The notes under the pieces are model-generated. The model searched no databases and had not been told where the DNA came from. It saw only the letters and a program-made list of their open reading frames with translations. A stretch of 64,000 nucleotides of DNA from Antrodiella citrinella (taxonomy: Eukaryota > Basidiomycota > Agaricomycetes > Polyporales > Steccherinaceae): assembly GCA_004802725.1 (NCBI GenBank), contig SGPM01000006.1:186001-250000 (forward strand). Reading direction: 5' to 3'. The translations under genes were made by a program, and so were the position numbers. Numbering within the stretch: the stretch's first letter is position 1; the number at the start of each line of letters is the position of its first letter. Positions 23,942 to 36,660 of the stretch are shown piece after piece.

Positions 23942-24227
23942 GTCCTGGCTCTGCGCGAATGGAACTTTGGTAGCAGCTAGGAAGTCCATCATACAAATTG
24001 TAATTCTCAATCTCGCTGTCAATACACCCGACCTCTGGTGTTTGTTGAGCATCGTTCATTACCCGCATACCCTCGCGAGACGTGAAATAGAGCGTTGTTT
24101 GGAACGATAGCTACGAATAGTTACAAAAAGATGCGGCAGACACGAGACAAGATGTGATAATTACGTGAGTTGTTCAATAAAGTACTTCAAAGCCAGCCCT
24201 CCTCAACGAGGACATCCCTTCACCTTT

Positions 24228-27200
24228 TACTTTTCTATCGTACCATCAGTCTGGGCTGGAGGGTATCTGCAATAACGATCCGAGATAAACGTGATAGTCC
24301 ATGTTCCTAAAAGAACAAAGACACGTTGAATGAGCACCTCCATATCGATGTTCAGAGCGGACTAAGGAAGCGAGATGAAGCACGCACCTTCCAAAGCAGA
24401 GAAAATCGAATACTCTTTCGCGGTCACCCCAGAAACAGTGTGCGTTTCAAGTACCTTGCCCGCCACGCCCTTTTTGGTACTGAGCTCCGTCCGTTGATAC
24501 GTGAAGGTGAACGGAGGCTCTCCGATCAGTGTGAACACGATTTCGGCTTGATCACCTGCGTGAAGAGTGAGCGATCAACGGAATCTGTATGAGTTGGAAA
24601 CCAGCGTACCTTCATGAATGTCCTGGATAATCCGTGCACCATGGCCTACTTGTGCCGAGGGCAGAGGGTGCACGATGTACCGCAGATCTGTCACAGCGGT
24701 CTTGCACATCTTGTGTTGATGCGCGATGGACGTGATGACGAAATCGCCGGGTTGCTTCTGGACAATGGAGAAGGGCGACGTCTGGACTTCTTGCACGGCG
24801 GAGCGAGTATTGACGCGATATCTGGAGAATCGTCCGACGTTCAGTCGAAGAGCATGATAAGATTCAATATGCATCTGGACTCACCCTACGGTCCATGGCG
24901 GTGTGCCTTCCAACTGAAATTGCGACATTTCTCCAACACAGAAGTGTTCTCTTCTGTCAAACGGCACGATAGCAGCCGTCTCAGCCACGTCTGCCCAGAT
25001 GGACCTGAACAATGGATCTGGGATAGCTTGCTCGCAATGCGAGGCGTCCGAAATAGATTCGATAGTGACAAGATGCGGTCCAATTGACTTGAGTGTGTAC
25101 GACGGTACATCCATTTTCCACGCATACTCATTGACTTGTATGGTCTCGTAGTGGACCTCACTGGCCGCGAGGTTCTTGATGGAAAGCTTGAGTTGGAAGG
25201 GAGGCGTGCCCTCGAGTAAGACAAGACCATCCTGACTGAATGCATCGTGTGGCGAGAGAACATCGTTCATGCAATACGACAACCTGCTGCTGGTCTTGAA
25301 CCGCGCGGACGGGCGCATAAGAACTTGCTGCTCGAATAGAAGTCGTCCAGAGCGAGGAATGACTGCGTTCCTGTTCTTGGCAAGAGGATACGCAGCGTCG
25401 CCAATCTGTTTGACCTCATAATAAATGCGCGCAGCTTCAGAAGTGTGGAGCTGGAAGCGAGTACGCGGTTGGATGCTGCTGAACGTCGGTTGGTCCAAAA
25501 TCTTCGTTCCGCCCACCTCGCTGTCCTTGGCTACATTATACATGATCTGGAACGGAGGCTTGCCTGAAAGAAGAGGTCAACATCATGTTGGAACATAGAG
25601 ATAAGCTGACACACCTGTTAGGTCAAGATCGACATGGTCGGGAAGGCCTTCACAAATAGGCGGAAGTATATGAGAGCCATTATAGGCCACATATGTGGCC
25701 TGCACTTCCTGCGATAACTTCGCGTAAGGTCTTGGAATCCAACTTACGGCGTAGTCGAAAGCCTCAGAGTCGACAGCGCCAGGACATTGCGAATCCGAAA
25801 TCTGGATAGAAGTCAAATTTCAGATCGTCTGTAAAATGCGGAGCATCATAACTCACACTATGGATTTGGTACGTCCCCTTCTCAGCGACCTGTAGTTCGT
25901 CGTTCGGGGAGTTAAGCGTAGCAGTCAAAAGCTGTGCGGGGAACTCTGCTCTCTTGTACTTGATCTCCCATGGCTAGGTGTATCGTCAACATGAGGTATT
26001 TAAAAACCTGTGAATTGCTTACTCCGTCCCCAGTTAAACGCAGAGGCAGGCTTGCACGCTCTCCCTCCAGAATCGTGATTTGACGTCTCTCCTTGGTTCC
26101 GTAGAACTTGGCGGTGGGCTAGATGAGAGTCCTGTTAGAAAAAAAATATTGCGAACACTACTTGAGGCTTACCTTGACACGCCGAACATTCACTGATACG
26201 CCAGGCACGGTGACAGTGCGTTTGCATCCATAGGCATCTTCGACACTCACTGAAACCTAAGCCTCAGCAAATATTGCTCACAAGTGAGGGCGCTGATACT
26301 GACCAAGATCGATATCGAAAGAGCCTCCTACTTTGTCGATGGCAGCAGGGATTGCTATCTGCAATGTTTTGCGCTCCGATGTGATGTTCTTCACATGGAT
26401 GATCTCCGAGCCCTTCGTGCTGCCTACTTGGACCTCGAGGTTCCATGGTCCAGTACCCTGTAAAGACCATCAATACCCGTCAAGAAACGCTTTCTGGTGC
26501 TCACGTACCCGAAGTTCGACATTGACATCAACAGAATTACCCGAACAACTGCTGATACGCTTTTTCGCCCGCCCGGCTGACGCCTTGTGAGAGAAGTCAA
26601 CAGAGGCAGGAGGATGTACCACTTGATCGATGCTAGGACCGTTCAGTGGTATCTTCTTGTAGTTTGCATCGCTCAGTTGAAGGAAAGTAAACGTGTAATG
26701 ACCGCTCCTTTCAGGTTGGATAGTGAGTTCGCCTCGGGAGTTGGGGAACGTTTTCACAATCTCCTTTGGCGTCTCCTTGTCTCGCTGCATACTGTAGTAG
26801 ACTTGGAACGGGGCCGTGCCGTGCATGATGAGTGAGGCTGAGACTCCAGTATCACCAGAGCTATCAAGACATGAGCGATCATTCATCACACAGCATTACG
26901 CAGACCACGTACCATTCATGTATCTTCTTCCACTCAATCGTGGCAGTGGGATGGGGTTTCTCGACCACGCTGCATACATCAGGGCTAAGCACGTCGCCTT
27001 CACAGTACTTCCCTTTGATTCCGACAATCGAGTATTCACCCGGTACGATCGCACGCAAGGTGATATCTTTACTCGCTCCGCTTGTCGTCAGAGTGCGGTT
27101 CCACGGCTTGAAGCGTTTGTCGTCACCGTTAAACGACGTATACTGCACTGTCACATCCCAAGGCGCATCCCAGGCATCAGAGGCCTTGGTGGAGATAGTG

Positions 27201-28889
27201 ACGGGGGCATCTTGCCCGATGAGGAGGGGAACGGGGTTGCCTGCGCCACAGCCTCTGAACGAGACCGTAGGACGTCGAAGGACAGACGTCGTTCGTAACA
27301 GCTTGGCGTCCGACGAACCTTCTGAGGGTAGCGAATGTCTGGTAACGAGATTGCCAAGAGCATCCGTTACCGACTCGAGAACATAGGTGTGCGTTCCGAG
27401 AGCGTCCAGCGAGATGGTCAGCGGGACGGTCAATTGCTGTGCGGCCTTCAGACCCGCACCAGCGGCTCTCCTGCCCTCGTCCTGGGATTGCTTCTTCGTC
27501 TCTTCTTCGATACCCTCCACCATGAAAGACTCTCGCCTGCTATTCACTTCTCTGGACCACCTAAGACTCAAAGGCGGGACACCAAAGATATGAATGCTGA
27601 GCTGCAACTCTTCACCTGTACCGCTGCCAAAGCCAGGGGCAGCACACCGAATATCATCCTTGAGAGCAAGAGCACCGTCGTCCACGAACTCGAATCGAGG
27701 ACAGGGCGCTACAGTGACTTCCGTAGGGTACACAAGCCGAGCCTCGACACCAGAGTTGTCAATGACGCGTTCAAGACGCAAGACACCGGGTTTGTTGAGT
27801 CGTATATGGGCCATACTTTGCGTCTTCTGCAGAGTAGAAGAGGATCGTATAACAGCCGTGTCATCGTCATCGTCGTCATCGTATTCGTCGTAGTCTTCGG
27901 CATCCCGCTTGCCAGAGAGTGTCACACGAGCAACCTGGAGAGAGTCCAGACGCGCTTGCTCGATAGACTTCAAGTCTTTCGTAGAAAGCTCAATCCGTTC
28001 TACGCGAGGCTGAGAGGAAGACTTTGACTTCTCGCGATCAGCCGCGTCTGGAGAGTAGCCCAAGGGTGTCAAGGTATAGCGGAGGCTTGTTGGGCTGGTG
28101 TTGTTGAGCACGACAGGAATCAAAATGCTCTGCCCCGGAGCCGTGAGGCAGAATGTTTGTGACTGGGGGTTCAAGTGAGCAGTGGCGATTGGTGACATCC
28201 GAACGGTATGCTGCCCAAGCAAGTTGTGGTCATGAGAGCCTCCCGACCCGAACAGCGAGCCAAGTCCTGGCACATAATCCACGATACCTGAGGAAGAACC
28301 TGTGGAAATCACTTCTCCGCTCCCTGGAAATTCTTTGTTCATAATCTGGCAGACCCGCATGCGAAAACCCAACGCACCTGAAGACCCAAAGGTAACAATC
28401 TTCCATGAACCTCCTCCAAGCCCAAGATTGAGCGTTATCCCCCCAAACAAGAACGCGTCCGAGATACACAGCAATAAGATTTGCAGTACGACTATGGACT
28501 TGGTATAATTGAGGCGTGGTATTCGGAGTTGTGAGAGGCAAGCGCAATAGAGAGTGTCGACAAGTATCCATTTTGTCGTGTATCCCGCAGTCTGGGCACT
28601 GGGGAGAAAGAGATATTGAAAGAAGTCGAAGACTTTAATTGCCTAAGAAGGGAGAGCTGCAAGTCAATGATCTACTCCGGAAAGCCATAGGTCACCTTTC
28701 ACGTGCTGAAGGTGGCACATGCCTAGGGTTGCAGAATGAACCAGACAATGCATATTAGGAACTCACTTGACATAGTAATCCAAGACTAAGATAGTACAGT
28801 CGTTGCGATGGCGCGTCCAGAATATGAGCCGGAATGAGAGGATTTGGCCCTGCGGGAGGTGGCTTCGTCTCAGCTGCCGGTGGCGACAT
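24228..28889 (-). CDS. POM152: Nuclear pore membrane glycoprotein Pom152
   Basis: Nuclear-envelope nucleoporin that forms the luminal ring of the pore. Minus strand; start at 28889 (MSPPAAETKPPP), stop at 24228-24230. At least a dozen exons; the largest runs about 26911-28640. Seen: a short cytoplasmic head, hydrophobic segments at about residues 35-50 and 75-105 (VVLQILLLCISDAFLFGGI), then a long luminal part made of repeated Ig-like beta modules. The modules recur with a GxPPF/GTPPW motif (IFGVPPLSLRW, GTAPFQVYY, GTGPWNLEV, GKPPFQIMY, GTPPFQLKL, GTPPWTVGYR, GEPPFTFTY) and an aromatic-Cys end (SDRYCRYP). A hyperacidic stretch (YDEYDDDDDDDT) and a Ser-rich region precede the modules. The length, about 1,250 residues, fits Pom152. 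Identification is firm; the small 3' exons were placed by frame only. Confidence 0.92.
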
Positions 28890-29253
28890 TCAGAACCGCG
28901 TCTGATATCGATCCAAGGAGAATGTACGATGAGTAATTCGTAAAAGCAGGTGTTATATGTTTCGTGAGTGGTTCGTTGAGAGCATGAACATCGTCAGTGC
29001 ACAATACGAGAGAGAACAAAGGCTTGACGCGGTAGTACTACAGCGGGCGGCAAATGTTCAGACGCGTCCGCACGTGCAAACGGTGCACGAACCCTTGTGA
29101 TATTCTGCAGCCTGCTGCTCATTCAGAATCACACTGGAAAGACTCCTTCAAATCAAGAGGAGACAAGCAGCACACGAAATGTCATGGACACAGTAAGACA
29201 ATAGCAGAGTTCCAATTTCCGATAGTACATAACAAATATTCACATGCCAAATC
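28890..29253. other. Intergenic region
   Basis: Promoter of POM152 (minus) and 3' flank of the thioredoxin gene (minus). No RNA gene or repeat was seen. Confidence 0.35.
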
Positions 29254-30000
29254 TCACAACCCGCTCAAGTAATAAAACACCGCATACGCAGCAAGAAGGT
29301 ACAGGAACGTCTTCGTTGGGGGAGACAGGTCGCTGAAGCCAGAAGCCCAAGACAAGTTGGCGCGAGGGGTAGGTGTCGCAGGGCTGGCAGCGGGGGATGA
29401 CGAAGACCCTAGCGTATGACCTTTGCCAGAGAAAGGGCTGGGGGCTGAACCAGCGGAATGTTTCTTCACTGCTGCTTCAAGAGCACTATTTCATGCAAGG
29501 CTCAATACTTGGATGACAAATGGCAGGGAGTGGAAACTTACGCCTTGTCTGCGCCTCGCACCTGATCGACTTGTGTGTTGCCCTTCAAGAAGACGAACGT
29601 AGGCCTGTATTCTAAGTGAGTTGGGATGACACAGTGAGGCACCTGTGGGCATACATGGCAGTGACTCTGTATCTGCTCGCTACGTCCTTCGCGGCATCGA
29701 CGTCGCATTTCAAGAAATTGACGTCCGGGTGCTTCTGAGCTAGAGCTGCGTACACAGGCGCAATCATATGACACGGTCCACACCTAGTTGCACCAGTCAG
29801 CCCTTTTATTCTCATAATACAAGCAGCTATACGCATACCATGTAGCATGGAAGTCGATAACCTGGGTGCGTCGAGACCCGACGTCATCATACACGCCTTA
29901 CACGTATGCTTGCATTTCGTTTGCTTACCGACAGTTTATCCTTCGACTTGGACAATATACCATCGAGTTGAGATAGAGTTGTGATGTGTGTCAAAGACAT
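29254..30000 (-). CDS. Tail-anchored thioredoxin-domain protein
   Basis: Disulfide oxidoreductase of the thioredoxin fold. Minus strand, start at 30000 (MSLTHITTLSQL), exon 1 29929-30000, exon 2 29839-29861, then two or three more exons to the stop at 29254-29256. Seen: IDFHATWCGPCHMIAP with the CGPC active site, DVNFLKCDVDAAKDVA, PTFVFLKGN with the cis-proline, then a Ser/Pro/Ala-rich linker and a C-terminal hydrophobic helix (TFLYLLAAYAVFYYLSGL) ending almost at the stop. That end fits a tail anchor in the ER or outer mitochondrial membrane with the catalytic domain facing the cytosol. An intron interrupts the tryptophan codon of WCGPC. The gene is divergent from histone H4 and shares its 295-bp upstream region. 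Confidence 0.88.
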
Positions 30001-30295
30001 GTTGAGGACGAGTATAGATATCGCAAAGACAAAGGGTATCACCAGTGGCGGTTTAGATTCTTGCAAAACACATAAGCGCCAATACAAGCAGGAAGACGCG
30101 ATCGACGCGCACGTGATCAGAACCAAACACAGCCAAACGTGTCTGTTTACTACAACAGACGTGAATCGAGCGAGACGCGACTTGTCTCTCAACCACCACG
30201 ACTTTGTCCTCTGAGCCTCTTCACCCCCTCATCTTCTAGGAACTTTTCACGGTTCTTCTAGGTCTTCTATCTCACTCAAATCACACTATATAAAC

Positions 30296-30785
<490 letters not shown>

Positions 30786-31187
30786 ATTCTTTCCTTTCCA
30801 GTCATCATTTGTCTGTTTTTGTATTATGTAGTTGTGCTGTTTCTTCCCAGTTACATCCGCTAAGCCCATGTACCTATGTCATAAGGCCTTCACACAAGGC
30901 GCAAGTATTCTTGTTATGTTTTTCTCTAAATGGTGGGAGCATTCATAGATTGTGCTGTGTACTGTGCTAAGCAGTGTCAGTACAGTACAGTCAGCCATAG
31001 AGCCACAACAACGCAGTCTGCGTCGTTGATTCCTTTGTCACAAGGTCACGAAGACAGCAACAAACACAACAAATGAAGAACCAACTCCAAAAACACCATA
31101 AGCCACTTCATCCATTTGACTGCCTCAGAACATCGCCAACTGGCGCATTCGTCGAGCCGATCAAAGAGAGAAAGAGGTAGGGGAATC
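30786..31187. other. Intergenic region
   Basis: 3' flanks of histone H4 (plus) and the U2 snRNA gene (minus), which converge here. No further gene was seen. Confidence 0.4.
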
Positions 31188-31377
31188 CCCCGACGACACA
31201 AGCCGATACTGCAGTAGCAAGGTCATCGCGCCTCCGAGTTGCAAGCAGAGCTCGAGAGGACAAGGGCGGCAAAAATAAGATAACCAATAATGAGGGCTGT
31301 GCCCCCATAATAGTGGTTAAACTATTAAGAACAGATACTACACTTGATCTAAGCCAAAAGGCCAGAGTGGTAAGGAT
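31188..31377 (-). ncRNA. U2 spliceosomal snRNA
   Basis: About 190 nt on the minus strand. The 5' part carries the near-invariant run CCTTTTGGCTTAGATCAAG, followed by GTGTAGTATCTGTTCTT, which contains the GUAGUA branch-point-pairing sequence. Next are stem-loop IIa (AATAGT-TTAACC-ACTATT, perfect 6-bp stem) and IIb (GGGC-ACA-GCCC), then a Sm site (TTATTTTTG). Stem-loop III follows, and a terminal stem-loop IV has CGATGAC pairing with GTCGTCG around TACTGCAGTA. The 5' end is placed at 31377 by distance to the conserved block and the 3' end by closure of stem IV; each may be off by a few bases. Function: branch-site recognition as part of the U2 snRNP. Protein-like open frames over this locus are spurious. 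Confidence 0.93.
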
Positions 31378-31398
31378 TCCAAATGGCCGCCCTCTTCC

Positions 31399-31405
31399 TT
31401 TTATT
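31399..31405 (-). promoter_or_regulatory. TATA-like element of the U2 snRNA gene
   Basis: AATAAAA on the minus strand lies 22-28 bases upstream of the predicted U2 5' end, a suitable place for a core promoter of an RNA polymerase II snRNA gene. No proximal sequence element could be named. Confidence 0.35.
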
Positions 31406-31846
31406 GCTCCGTCAATCCGCGCACGGACCAGGCGTTTGTTTGGTCTCACCTCCACAAGGCTCTTGCCAAACAACGTTCCGCATTTGGACGGTCTGTGGTT
31501 CGCAACCCAATCGACGGCCATCGTCTCGCAAGTATCTTGCTCTTCAAAGCAGAGCCAACGCACTCGATAAAGATAGATGTAATAACTAGCCGATGCTTTT
31601 GATAACTTGGTATGTGGTGACAAAATTAAACAAGTCCTTGTACAGACGGTTCCCGATAACGGCATGAGGCAGAACGAAGATTATCCACGGTAGAGAATAT
31701 GCTGCGAAGGATGTAAACATGCAATTTGGTACAATGCGATGCTGCACGACGAATAAAGAAGAGCTATGGATGAAGACCGTGATTAGCTAAGCACGACGCT
31801 TTTCTCTGCCAGCGAGACGACGTACGGAAGCGTTGAAAGTTGATCG
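31406..31846. other. Intergenic region
   Basis: Upstream of U2 and downstream of the DUF6533-like gene, both on the minus strand. Short open frames here have no coding signature. Confidence 0.35.
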
Positions 31847-33644
31847 TCACATAGTCGTCCTCTCCACATCAACTCTGATCCCGCCTACACCATTGCTGAA
31901 GGTCATATCATTCCTGTATCCACTTTCGACGTCGCCTCTTTTGATGTCGTCCATCTCCAGCACACTTGACATTGGGTCGATGCTCCCTACAGTGCTCAGG
32001 ACGACGCCGTTCGGACGAACGAGTCCCTTCGAGCTAGTCCGCGACAAGTTCATGCCAATGCTTAGCCCAGAAAATGGTGACCCGGGATTGGACTTTGAGG
32101 ACGTCACGCCTGCTGTGAACGCGATGGTACCGGTGGAGTGGGACACCGTTTCGGAACCACGCTCTCGCAGATCTAAGATCAGTCTACAAGCCAAAATGGG
32201 CGCGAGCATGACACTCAGTGGAATGCATATAGCCGATATACTCTGACGTGGCCTGTAGATATCTTGTATTAGCATCGTGTTGTAACATTACATCACATTT
32301 CCTACGCACTGGAGGTAGAAGATTCCGTTGATCTGTGTGAAGCGTCATCAGGGATGCGGTCGACAACTTTGACAGGTGAAATAGACTTACAAGGTTTGCA
32401 ATCGAGATCAACAGGTAGTAGAACACGCCTGTGTGCAATGTCATAAGAAGCAATGAAAGTATGCATTGCAGGTGCACCTACCTTCGCGAAGGAAGGTTTG
32501 AATGAGTCTGCTACTTGGGCCACCACTACGGCGACGTATCATGATCGCCTTGGTCACGGTCATGACGGTAACGATAGTGTCATAGAGGAGGGGCGCGATC
32601 TAGACATAGTTGAAGCATGGAAAGTTGTTTGTGTGGCACGTCTACTCACGAAAAATCCTGTGGATGCTGTCAGCGCAACGTCATTGTGACACTAACATCA
32701 ATCTAATCACCAAGGAGATGAGCGGAATGGGGCTTTGACATGGGAAGACATGGTCCTATTTCCTAATTGACGATCAGAGTGACATCGCACATAAAACAAG
32801 AAGTCGACTTACGGAATTCAAGAAAGGCAACGCTAAGAAACAAAGTGTTTGTTAGCTCGGCATCGTTTCCAACGTGGTCTGGTTGCACTCACGAAGCATT
32901 TCGGAGATGTCCACGAAGAGTTGATATGCTACCAGACCGGCGAGTGCGGAGAGAAGGAAAGCTAAAATGTAAATGTTGCGATTGAAGAAGGCGTAGGTCC
33001 GAATGAGCAGAATGACCTCCGCAGAAACTTGATTCCACATGGCCAGAGCGACGGGGATCTATGTCTGCGTGTGAATAGCTGCGACCGTAAAAAAGAGGCA
33101 AACGTTTTACCCGATACACCCTCTCGCACGTCTCCCACGAATGGTCCACGCAGAAGGCCCAGAGAAGATATGGCACGACTGCTATCACCCAGTACCTGCG
33201 AGAGCGGGTTCAAATAATGTGGACGGACATGCTGATGAGTTACTGACCTGCAGAAGATATATGCGATTTTGACCGGAGTCCAGCTTGTCTTCCATATCTG
33301 AGTCAAAGTCAACTTGAAGGGTTCTTAAATGCACACGAATCACGTACGAATCGCCATTCTCTGGGCAAACCAAGAGCCCAATCCCACAAAACGACAGCAT
33401 CTGTTGAATAGCCTCGTCAACGACGCATACAGAGATACAAAATGCACGTGATCGAACGTACACATAGCTATGTGGTAGCAAGGGGTCGAATATTATGAGC
33501 AGATACAATCGTGTTAAGAGGCATATACATACCACAGAAATGAATCTGTGTGCTGAAGGAGAGGGGTCAGTTATAACTCCTGCACTAACACAGACGCGAC
33601 TTACACAAAGATAAAGTGCTGAGCGGTTTCGATCGTGTCGGGCA
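31847..33644 (-). CDS. DUF6533-like seven-span membrane protein
   Basis: Basidiomycete-expanded membrane protein family of unknown function with a GPCR-like topology. Minus strand, start at 33644 (MPDTIETAQHFIF), stop at 31847; about eight short introns. Seen: the family's N-terminal signature, here DAVVLWDWALGLPREWRF followed by IWKTSW after an intron, then PVKIAYIFCRYWVIAVVPYL, a Cys-containing extracellular loop (FCVDHSWETCERVYR), LAMWNQVSAEVILLIRTYAF, and a helix with YILAFLLSALAGLVAYQLF. The last exon holds a final span (ISAICIPLSVMLAPILACRL) and a Ser/Thr-rich cytoplasmic tail of about 110 residues. The model between 33604 and 33400 is the least certain: two acceptors are possible for exon 2. 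The product may be a receptor, but no ligand or partner can be inferred. Confidence 0.72.
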
Positions 33645-34219
33645 TCTTGAACTAGGCGTAATGAACGGCGTGAAGGGGTTATACGACGCGACGATGCGTC
33701 GAGCAACGTCTCGAGGGCGAGGGGCGGGGTGCGAGGAGAAGAAAGGAGGGGGATGGTGATGGTGGGAAGGAAAGGGACGGGGAAAGGAGGGCATAAGAGG
33801 AGGGCGAGACAAGAGAGAACCGCAACTGAAGAAGGAAGCCATTTAGAGGAGAAGAGTCGTCGGAGTGGCGAGCGAGGAAATGACGGAGAAGCGTCCGGTC
33901 GTCGCGCCAAACTGGGCACACTTGTGCGCACATTTCCTGCGTCGACGCCCTTTTCTGGCAGGATTGTGCTCGATCCGCCCCCACTTCCGATGCAACTCTT
34001 CCATGATCGCTCCTCCTGGCCACGTGCGCCTTCCTTCTTCTGCTTCTCCGTCCTTTCCACACAACATTTGGGCCAAATCCGTTCTCATCCTCCCAGCCAC
34101 AAGAGTTGAACTAACTGATACAGTTGGGGGGTCCGGTCAGTATCGGCCCCGTCGTCGAGCACGCATGCTCACAGTCGCGTTTGCATATTCATCTATGTAT
34201 TCACAGATCAGAACATTAA
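33645..34219. other. Upstream region with long polypurine tract
   Basis: Promoter region of the DUF6533-like gene and 3' flank of ALG9. From about 33710 to 33860 the plus strand is almost all purine (ggggaggaga type), so the coding strand is pyrimidine-rich. Long open frames across it on both strands (for example 33685-34060) are low-complexity artefacts of that skew. Confidence 0.5.
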
Positions 34220-36660
34220 CTACACGTCTCGACGCACCACGAACTGCTGCTCCTTCGCCGCCACATTCGCCTTGTGCCGCAATAAGCAATACTCCCCGAA
34301 CTCGTTATTCTGTTGCCACAAGCTGCCCGGCATCCACAGCGCCCGAGTCAGCAACGATGAGTGCTTCGCGTCCAAGAATTTCTGGCACGTAACACGCTCC
34401 CAGGTGGCAACATCCGCGGTATACCGGGGTTCGAGGCTCGTCGACGTCGGGTTCAGAGGGAAGTCCAGGTCAATCAGATAATCGCAAGAAGACACGTCAA
34501 CCTCAATACAAAATCAGCTCAAGATCATACACGACACCAAACGCTAACTCACATAGAATTCAGGTGCTTCCTCGTTAAGGTCGTTCAATCCAGTGGGTAC
34601 AACTTTGGTGCCTTTCATCCTCTCGAACAAACCACCATCCGTCGCCGTTGCCACGAAGTGCCCTGGCAGCATGCCGTCGAACTCGCTTTTAATCCACTCC
34701 ACGCGTACACCCTCCGGTACGAGGTAATGTCCGGGGAAGCGGTGCCACTCTTTACCGTAGCATAAAGTGATGTCCATCTTCTTCAGTGGCGCAAGGTCAA
34801 TTCGAGGCTTCTCCTCATCATGGCGTTCATATTGGTTGTCTGGGTTATCGTGGGGAGTGGGAAGGGTAATATGTCCTGTTGTGTTAAGTAGCCGGGGAAG
34901 CTCTTGCGACTCCAGCCGGTAAACAATCGTCATCGGCGCATGGTAGTACTCCCAGAGAGCCAGGGTTCTCGTGGCAGAGATAACCATGAACGCAGATACC
35001 ACCGACAATGTGAATCGACTGAACAAGGTAGCCTTCGAAGCCTAAAGGAATTCGGATCAGCGATGATTTGCATCGGACGGAAGAGCTGGACTGACCCTGT
35101 AGGGAGATTGGGTGACCTTGACATATGCAACCTCAAGCCAGCCCCGCGTGAGGTATAGCGCCACAGCAGCATTGAAGCACAGAAGGGGGTAAATGGGATA
35201 CATGAAGCGCTCCTCTTTGTGGGGCTGGACTGACATGATTGCGAACCACAAGTAAATGGGTGCCAATCGGACCGCGAGGAGAACATAGGGAGAAGAGGAA
35301 CCCGGTGGAGGTCTGTCACCAAGACGCTTGCGATCCACGATGGAGGTGATAAACAATGCCGGGAGAGACGCAAATGCGAGAGGGACCAGAACATTGAAAT
35401 TGAGGATGAGGTTGTTGACGTAGAACATGGCTGACTCAGAGCCGTACAATTCGGGTCCTCGGCCTGCTTCGGGGAAGATGTTGTATTTAATGATGTTCCA
35501 GGGCACAATGGTGAGTTTGCCATAGAAGAGAGTATCCATTGCCACCACCGGGATCTGCGTCAAACATTAATACAGTCAATCTGAGATTGATCAATGTAAC
35601 TTACTGCGAGCAAAGCAGCGGTACCGGCACAAGTTGCAAATCGAATCCATCTGCGAGCAAACCAGGAAACAACATTGCTTGTAACACCGTCGGTTCCGTA
35701 GAGGAACAGCTCTTCGAATGCAAAGGGAATAGCAACAGCTAATGCGAAAGGCCAACCCACGATGGCTCCGGTAGCAAACGCTAAAGTGGCGAACATGGTA
35801 CGCTTGATGTTGGTATTACTTGAGGGTTGGATTGACCAAGCAAAGGCCAGAGTATTGGCATACATTGCGAATGTGGACGGCAAAAATGCTGAATGTTCTC
35901 GTGAGTACAGCTGCCAGTTTAGAAGAGCGAAGACGTTACAAGTTGAGGCAATCCACATTCCTGAACTAACGAGCAGCATGAAGAACAGATAGCGACCAGC
36001 TCTGTAATTGATTTTGTCAACGGCGGCTCTGTACAGGGCGGTCTCACAGTAGGCCGAGATGAACGCTAGGAATATCCGCACGGCGAAGAACGCAGGCCGC
36101 TATTCAATAAAGCGTTCAGTACTGAAAAGACGGCATCAAACGTATTAAAACATACCTTCTCAGTGCCGAGGAATTGCTTCGGTATTTGAGTGGATACGAA
36201 ATGTAGTAGAATGTACGCCCAACTCCTGATCGAATACTGTGGGGATGTCTCCCACGTCTGGAACCCATATCCTCGATCCATATAGTGCAGAGGCTCCCAA
36301 AAATTGAAGACTGAATGCATTCAAATATGAGTGACCGATGTATTGCGAAGATAAATCGCGACGCACCTTCGTCACAGTCTTGAATATTCGAGTACATGGC
36401 TCCAGCTACCCTCATTAACAGTATCACTCTGAACGCGGTTGAGAAGCCTGGAACCCATGGCGCACGTTGAGATCTGATTCGTGGTTCACGTACACTCAGT
36501 CTCGCTGGCAGTATGAGAACAGCAGCAGAAAGACTCACCTGCGAAGCTTGTCTTGCAATATACCAGCATGCCTATTTTTTGGTTTTTCCTTCGGTGGGGG
36601 CGACGGCTTCGAATTGTCTATGGGACGACGGAAGCGTATGGTCTGAATGTTGGACGCCAT
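34220..36660 (-). CDS. ALG9: Alpha-1,2-mannosyltransferase ALG9
   Basis: ER membrane enzyme that adds alpha-1,2-mannoses from dolichyl-phosphate-mannose to the lipid-linked oligosaccharide for N-glycosylation (GT22 family). Minus strand, start at 36660 (MASNIQTIRFRR), stop at 34220-34222, about eight short introns. Seen: VFNFWEPLHYMDRGYGFQTW with the family's luminal acidic/aromatic loop, EWETSPQYSIRSWAY-type continuation, a series of hydrophobic spans, QPHKEERFMYPIYPLLCF (the GT22 HKEERF motif), and the luminal C-terminal part with CDYLIDLDFPLNP and CQKFLDAKHSSLLTRALW. This C-terminal block separates ALG9 from the GPI mannosyltransferases and ALG12. Identification is firm. Confidence 0.93.

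Noticed and set aside
27335..28027. 230-codon open frame on the plus strand
   Set aside because: Antisense to the largest POM152 exon, with no protein signature.
30287..30294. TATATAAA just before the histone H4 ATG
   Set aside because: Only one base separates it from the start codon, so it cannot be the TATA box for this start; more likely an A/T-rich leader.
31108..31665. 185-codon open frame on the minus strand
   Set aside because: Covers the U2 snRNA gene; the sequence is explained by the RNA.
33685..34062. Several overlapping open frames on both strands near 33.7-34.1 kb
   Set aside because: Produced by the polypurine tract; low-complexity products without splice logic.
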